In this document: piece by piece, positions 59,182 to 64,000 of the stretch
How positions within the stretch are numbered: the stretch's first letter is position 1
Layout of the letters: each line of letters begins with the position of its first letter
Assembly (NCBI GenBank): GCA_017654935.2
Contig: CM065713.1
Coordinates: 16,987,945-17,051,944, forward strand
Length of the DNA stretch: 64,000 nt
Direction: 5' to 3'
Origin: Phymorhynchus buccinoides
Taxonomy: Eukaryota; Mollusca; Gastropoda; Neogastropoda; Raphitomidae
The notes under the pieces: model-generated
Seen by the model: the letters and a program-made list of their open reading frames with translations, nothing else
Told to the model about the DNA's origin: nothing
The model's database searches: none
Made by a program: the position numbers and the translations under genes

Positions 59182-59372
59182 GATTTTAAAGAAAGGACGA
59201 AAAAGAAACAAAGTAGACATATTTTAAAGAAAGAAACAAAAAGAAAGAAAGTAGACAGATTTTAAAGAAAGAAACAAAAAGAAAGAAAGTGGACAGATTT
59301 TAAAGAAAGAAACAAAAAGAAAGAAAGTGGACAGATATTAAGAAAGAAAAAAGGAAAGAAAGAAAGAAGGAA
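59182..59372 (+). repeat. 38-bp purine-rich tandem repeat, about four to five units
   Basis: ATTTTAAAGAAAGAAACAAA AAGAAAGAAAGTGGACAG recurs at 59221, 59259 and 59297 with diverged units either side. Confidence 0.9.
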
Positions 59373-60146
<774 letters not shown>

Positions 60147-60550
60147 ATTCAACATCATTACGACAGGTTTTCATATTTGTCTGGAAAAATCAAGACTGAC
60201 TGAAGTACAAATGTTTGCACGTATTTTGTTAACAATTTAGCAGTTTGAAGCGAACAAAAACACCATAAACTATGCTTATGAGTAATCATTATTTTTGGCT
60301 TTAAATTTTTTTTAAATAAAAAAAGCATAAACTTTGAACAATTATTATTTTTGGAAAGTTTTTTTGTTTTTTTTAATCACCACAAACTGATTAATCGTTA
60401 TTTGTGGTCACATGATCTGTTATTTATCAACGAAAAGGAAGGGGGATAAACCCTAAATACAAAGGAAACCTCTTACCGTCAACTATCAACTTCCAAGGTT
60501 TCGAAGGCCTCAGGATAAGGAGCCAGACAGAAGCTTATTAGTATGCCTAC
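60147..60550. other. No gene seen
   Basis: AT-rich sequence with T and A runs. Confidence 0.5.
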
Positions 60551-60574
60551 CCCATGATTCCCCGCGCGACGTGC

Positions 60575-60665
60575 TTACGTCACGACAAGCCGAGCATGGA
60601 AACAGCATCGAGCGTGACTCAGCTCTCTCTTCATTGGATGAAGACGTGGCTGTGTTATATAAAAC
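60575..60665 (+). promoter_or_regulatory. Core-promoter-like cluster (CRE, AP-1, CCAAT, TATA)
   Basis: TTACGTCA (60575-60582), TGACTCA (60615-60621), ATTGG (60633-60637, inverted CCAAT) and TTATATAAAA (60656-60665) in promoter order, in a locally GC-richer stretch. A start site would fall near 60690. The downstream 60690-60760 has a short open frame without recognised content. Confidence 0.35.
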
Positions 60666-60765
60666 AGTTATGCAAGTCACAGCGACATCCAGGTTTACTT
60701 TACTTAAAAGCATAACTAATAAACTGGTCACAAGAAGAAAAGGGTCACCCAGTAGTTTATAGATT

Positions 60766-61244
60766 TTTGTTTGTCAGAGACAAAAGGACGTATAAAAACT
60801 AAATTATGTGAACAAGTTTTTAAAACGTTACTGTTTATATGCGTTGATTCAATTTGTTTCCCATAAACAGTGACCATAGCGATTTTAAACAATGCCTTTT
60901 ACTAAATTATGAACAAAAAATTACATTTTCCCTTGGCAATAAAAGACACAAAAATTGTCCATGTAAGAATAAAGCATTGTGAACAATACTTATCACAGGT
61001 TTTTTTTTATTTCATTAAGAACACTCTTGCCCCAAACCGCCCAGCCGGAAGTTGCCTCTGTGTAATCAAGCCGCCCCAAACCGCCCACAGCTTGCCCCCA
61101 CTCTGAGACCCCTCTGATGGCATTTTCACCACGCTCTAAGTTCTGGCTTGTTATACACACACTATGAAGAAGCTTCTCACTTGCAATGCCATGGTAACTG
61201 TATGGCGCTCTGTGTGCTTCAAAAGACAGATTTCCCCGAACATA
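60766..61244. other. No gene; short GCCCCAAACCGCCCA duplication
   Basis: The phrase GCCCCAAACCGCCCA occurs at 61029 and 61071. Nothing coding. Confidence 0.5.
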
Positions 61245-61400
61245 ATAATGATAATAATAATAATGGGAATTTATATAGCGCTCTTTCTCACATGAGCTCA
61301 GTGCGCTTTACATTGATAACAAGAACATTAAAGGCAAACAAATAATGAATCATTAGAAAGTAAAATAAACACGATGGTTGCACGCAACGTTCTCTTACTT

Positions 61401-61410
<10 letters not shown>
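61245..61410 (-). mobile_element. L2 3' end (PLE-resident subfamily)
   Basis: Minus-strand copy of the last ~160 bp of the L2 at 42240-42391: AACGTTCTCTTACTTCCTCA pairs with its complement at 42239-42258; AGCGCTCTTTCTCACATGAG and TCAGTGCGCTTTACATTGAT match the terminal hairpin. Confidence 0.85.
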
Positions 61411-61488
<78 letters not shown>

Positions 61489-61599
61489 CAAGCTTATTCT
61501 TTTATCGTCAATAAAGATAATTTTGACTTGACTTGACTTGACACACACAGACACATACACACCACACGCGCGTACGCGCACGCACACGCGCGCACGCAC

Positions 61600-61671
<72 letters not shown>

Positions 61672-61690
61672 GCACGTACGCACGCACAAC
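61405..61690. repeat. (CA)n tracts split by a LINE tail
   Basis: Clean CA runs at 61405-61486 and 61604-61667 with CG-rich variants. Frames across are artefacts. Confidence 0.95.
61487..61543 (+). mobile_element. Ultra-short retroposon 3' tail in (CA)n
   Basis: TTTTATCGTCAATAAAGATA followed by ATTTTGACTTGACTTGACTT: an AATAAA-containing 3' end with a (TTGAC)n tail, cut off after about 40 bp and embedded in CA repeat on both sides. Confidence 0.55.
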
Positions 61691-61712
61691 ATGTGTGAAA
61701 GAATCTGAACAC

Positions 61713-61810
61713 TAGATTCTAGAAGTTTTGTATGTAACAAATGTGAATGCAAGAGGGTTTATGGGGCGATCGGAAAGGTCCGACACGACTGTCTGAAGAA
61801 GCATATGTAA
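61713..61810 (+). pseudogene. Short Cys/His frame, possible zinc-knuckle remnant
   Basis: In one frame the sequence reads FVCNKCECKRVYGAIGKVRH and DCLKKHM stop. The C-x2-C-x-C and H-x-C-x3-H spacing recalls zinc-binding tails of some retroelement proteins, but it is only ~32 codons. Low confidence. Confidence 0.2.
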
Positions 61811-62166
61811 AGCAATGAAATTATCAGAAATCCATCTTGACAGGACACGTTGACAACTTTGGGATGGCTTTTCTCAAAAGACATTCTTTTACATACGGCT
61901 AGGAGTGAGACACATCAAGCCATGAACCCAGATTCGATCCTTGGGTTGATAACATCTCTTCACACCCTGCTCGATCGTCAGAAATTGTAAACAACAGCAA
62001 ATTACCAGTTCCTGGACAGTTCGTTCGCTGGGTCAGCATGTCAATGCACACAACCCTAATGCAGCTTACAAACCAAGCAGGAAACCTCTGGTAACATGGG
62101 TCAATTGTTCCAGTTTGTCAATGAACAATGTCAATGAACACAACCCTTATGCAGCTTACAAACCTA
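61811..62166. other. No gene; 37-bp direct repeat
   Basis: TGTCAATG(C/A)ACACAACCCT and ATGCAGCTTACAAACC occur together at 62039-62075 and 62129-62165, 90 bp apart. Confidence 0.6.
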
Positions 62167-62578
62167 TAATAATAATTATAATAATAGTACATTTATATAG
62201 CGCTTTACCTCAAATGAGCCCAAAGCGCTTTACAATCAAGTATTCATCAACAAGTAGACAACAAAAATAGTGTTTAAGAATGACACAAAAACGCATATGC
62301 AAAGCAATACACAAACACACCCACACACTCGCGCGCGCGCGTCACACACACATACATATAGACACAAACTCATTCTTCATCTTTCATCCAGTAAGCCATA
62401 GCAACTGAGTTGCACGGACAGACCACATACACCAACACAAACGTTAAAGGATACACATACAGGTATACTCACACACACACGTACGCACGCAGACACACAC
62501 ACATACGCACACGCATGCGTGCACACACACACATACAAAACCAAAACACACACACACACAAACGCACGCATGCACGCT

Positions 62579-62671
<93 letters not shown>

Positions 62672-63543
62672 ATGACACACACACGCATACACACACCCCA
62701 CAAAACACAATACAAACCTCCTATTCAATCTTCCCTCACGTACACACAAAGATACAACTGAGCAAATATTTAGGGTCTAGCAGGAAGAAGATTTTTAGAT
62801 GGGTTTTGAGAGAGATTTTGAATGAGGAGACTGAGTTGGAGTGTCGGAGAGGAGAAGGCAGAGAATTCCAAAGGGATGGTGCTTGACAGGAAAAAAAACG
62901 TTGGCCAGCAGATGTGAGACGGATGGAGGGAAGGGAAAGGAGAATGAATGATTAGTTTTGCGTATGTAACCCTTACTGTGCAACTCAAGTATTGGAGTAC
63001 CCTGTATAAGCTCTTAGCTTGTTGTACTCGAAGTTTATAAATGTATAGCTGCTTTGTTATGATTTTCTATTCGTGAATCAATTCTTGTTTAAACCAAGGG
63101 AAAGGAGACGAGAATCAGAAGACGCACGTAGTTGGCGAGCTGGAACAATGAGATGAAGAAGCTCAGAGAGATATGAGGGAGTCTGATCACTCAGTGACTT
63201 GAAGACAAGGAGGAGAATTTTGTAATCAATACGTGATTGAACTGGGAGCCAATGAAGGAAACGAAGAACCGGAGTGATAGGACCGTAGCTAGGGGAGAAA
63301 GAAATGAGACGAGCAGCATTATTCTGGACCCGTTGGAGCTTAGAGATGAGAGTCGATGGACAGCCAAGCAAGGAGTGAGTTACAGTAGTCAAGGTGAGAC
63401 AGAACAAAAGCACAGACTAGTCTTCAGGGCATATTAAGAGAATAAACGGCGGATTGAACTAATTCTTCGAAGTTCTAGAAAACAAGACTTGCAAACATTC
63501 GAAACACGGCTGCTTGAAAGAAAGGGTTTGGTCTAAAGTAACA
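62167..63543 (-). mobile_element. L2-type LINE, minus strand, 5'-truncated, with insertion
   Basis: 3' end (AAT)-rich 62166-62189, TTTATATAGCGCTTTACCTC. CA tracts at 62465-62690 in the 3' UTR. Coding remnants: 62760-62940 (C-terminus) and 63110-63543 (CPSTLISKLQRVQNNAARLI, FLHWLPVQSRIDYKILLLVF, PARQLRASSDSRLL). More diverged than the 56041 copy, with small indels. Interrupted by 62944-63095. Confidence 0.9.
62931..63108 (-). mobile_element. 152-bp retroposon insertion with 13-bp duplication
   Basis: AAGGGAAAGGAGA at 62931-62943 and 63096-63108 flanks 152 bp absent from the homologous L2 at 56041-58043. On the minus strand the insert ends in CTAATCATTCAT, resembling the (ATTC)n tail of LINE Y; it has no coding content. 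A 5'-truncated LINE or SINE. Confidence 0.75.
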
Positions 63544-63861
63544 ACAGAGATGTAGAAATCAAAAGTTCCTATATACCTGACGATGTGCCGATATATATGC
63601 ATTTCCCAGGCCCACACCCTGGGGCCTAAGATGGACAAACGTGATCGCAAGGACTATGTCCTGCCAGAATGTACGCATGTATATTTATGTCGGCAAGAAC
63701 AGCAAGACAAGTTCTGTTACCGAAAACAGACGCTGCACTTTTTACCCCGAAGCATCACCCCCTCTCCATCCCTTCCAACTACACTGTTACTGTGAAGCCT
63801 CATTTCCTGTGAGCTTCCAAACTCCACATCACGCTCTACACTCACATTCACACACGCACAG
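63544..63861. other. No feature recognised
   Basis: Unique-looking sequence with a CCCAGG...CCTGGGG palindrome at 63605-63628. Confidence 0.45.

Positions 63862-64000
<139 letters not shown>

Noticed and set aside
61925..61960. tRNA-like B box (AGATTCGATCC) suggesting a tRNA-derived SINE
   Set aside because: No matching A box at proper spacing and no cloverleaf visible by eye.

Overview
This is a eukaryotic, gene-poor, repeat-saturated window. I see no operons, rRNA or CRISPR. The content is non-LTR retrotransposon remnants (several L2-type copies and at least three other LINE lineages), one Penelope-like element (PLE), DNA-transposon relics and MITE-like elements, many minisatellite and satellite arrays, and exceptionally long (GA)n, (CA)n and polyC/G tracts. 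This mix fits a marine mollusc, probably a gastropod. That assignment is inference from repeat style; no host gene confirms it.

Layout. 1-4.5 kb: interspersed repeats set in an old degenerate satellite with 30-bp and 45-bp homogenised cores, interrupted by a SINE-like insertion and by a ~311-bp tandem repeat rich in TCAAGGTCA. 5.2-7.9 kb: a DNA element with ~350-400-bp terminal inverted repeats holding palindromic GCGCAAAATGTAACAA motifs; its interior carries a LINE fragment inside a (GA)n tract. 7.9-8.6 kb: a 47-bp minisatellite. 9.7-10.1 kb: a LINE C-terminus. 11.8-13.5 kb: second copies of the repeat families seen at 0-3.4 kb. 14-22 kb: inverted-repeat elements, microsatellites, possible promoter-like motif clusters and a 116-bp tandem repeat.

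22.15-38.24 kb is the most striking region: a ~5.35-5.38-kb unit present three times head to tail (A, B, C). Each unit is a Russian doll: LINE X contains an RNase-H-bearing LINE Y (13-bp target-site duplication), which contains a 5'-truncated L2. Diagnostic differences make copy C a mosaic, B-like at both ends and A-like in the middle, which implies unequal exchange or gene conversion (or an assembly artefact). After C, LINE X runs on to its 3' end.

39.6-44.2 kb: a nearly full-length PLE (reverse transcriptase plus GIY-YIG endonuclease) split by an L2 with a 10-bp duplication. 44.7-44.9 kb: a piggyBac-type MITE with TTAA duplications. 47.2-49.8 kb: a long minus-strand L2. 49.9-50.4 kb: a possible short host exon with promoter-like motifs. 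51-60 kb: degenerate satellite, (ATCA)n, 114-bp, 35-bp and 38-bp arrays, and a minus-strand L2 (56.0-58.0 kb) with a 384+ codon open frame. 60.5-60.7 kb: a TATA/CRE/AP-1-like cluster. 61-64 kb: L2 3' ends, a further L2 copy with a 152-bp insertion, and terminal (GA)n.

No intact, confidently recognised host gene is present. Almost every long open frame here is either transposon-derived or microsatellite translation. All coordinates of repeat edges were read by eye and may be off by several bases.
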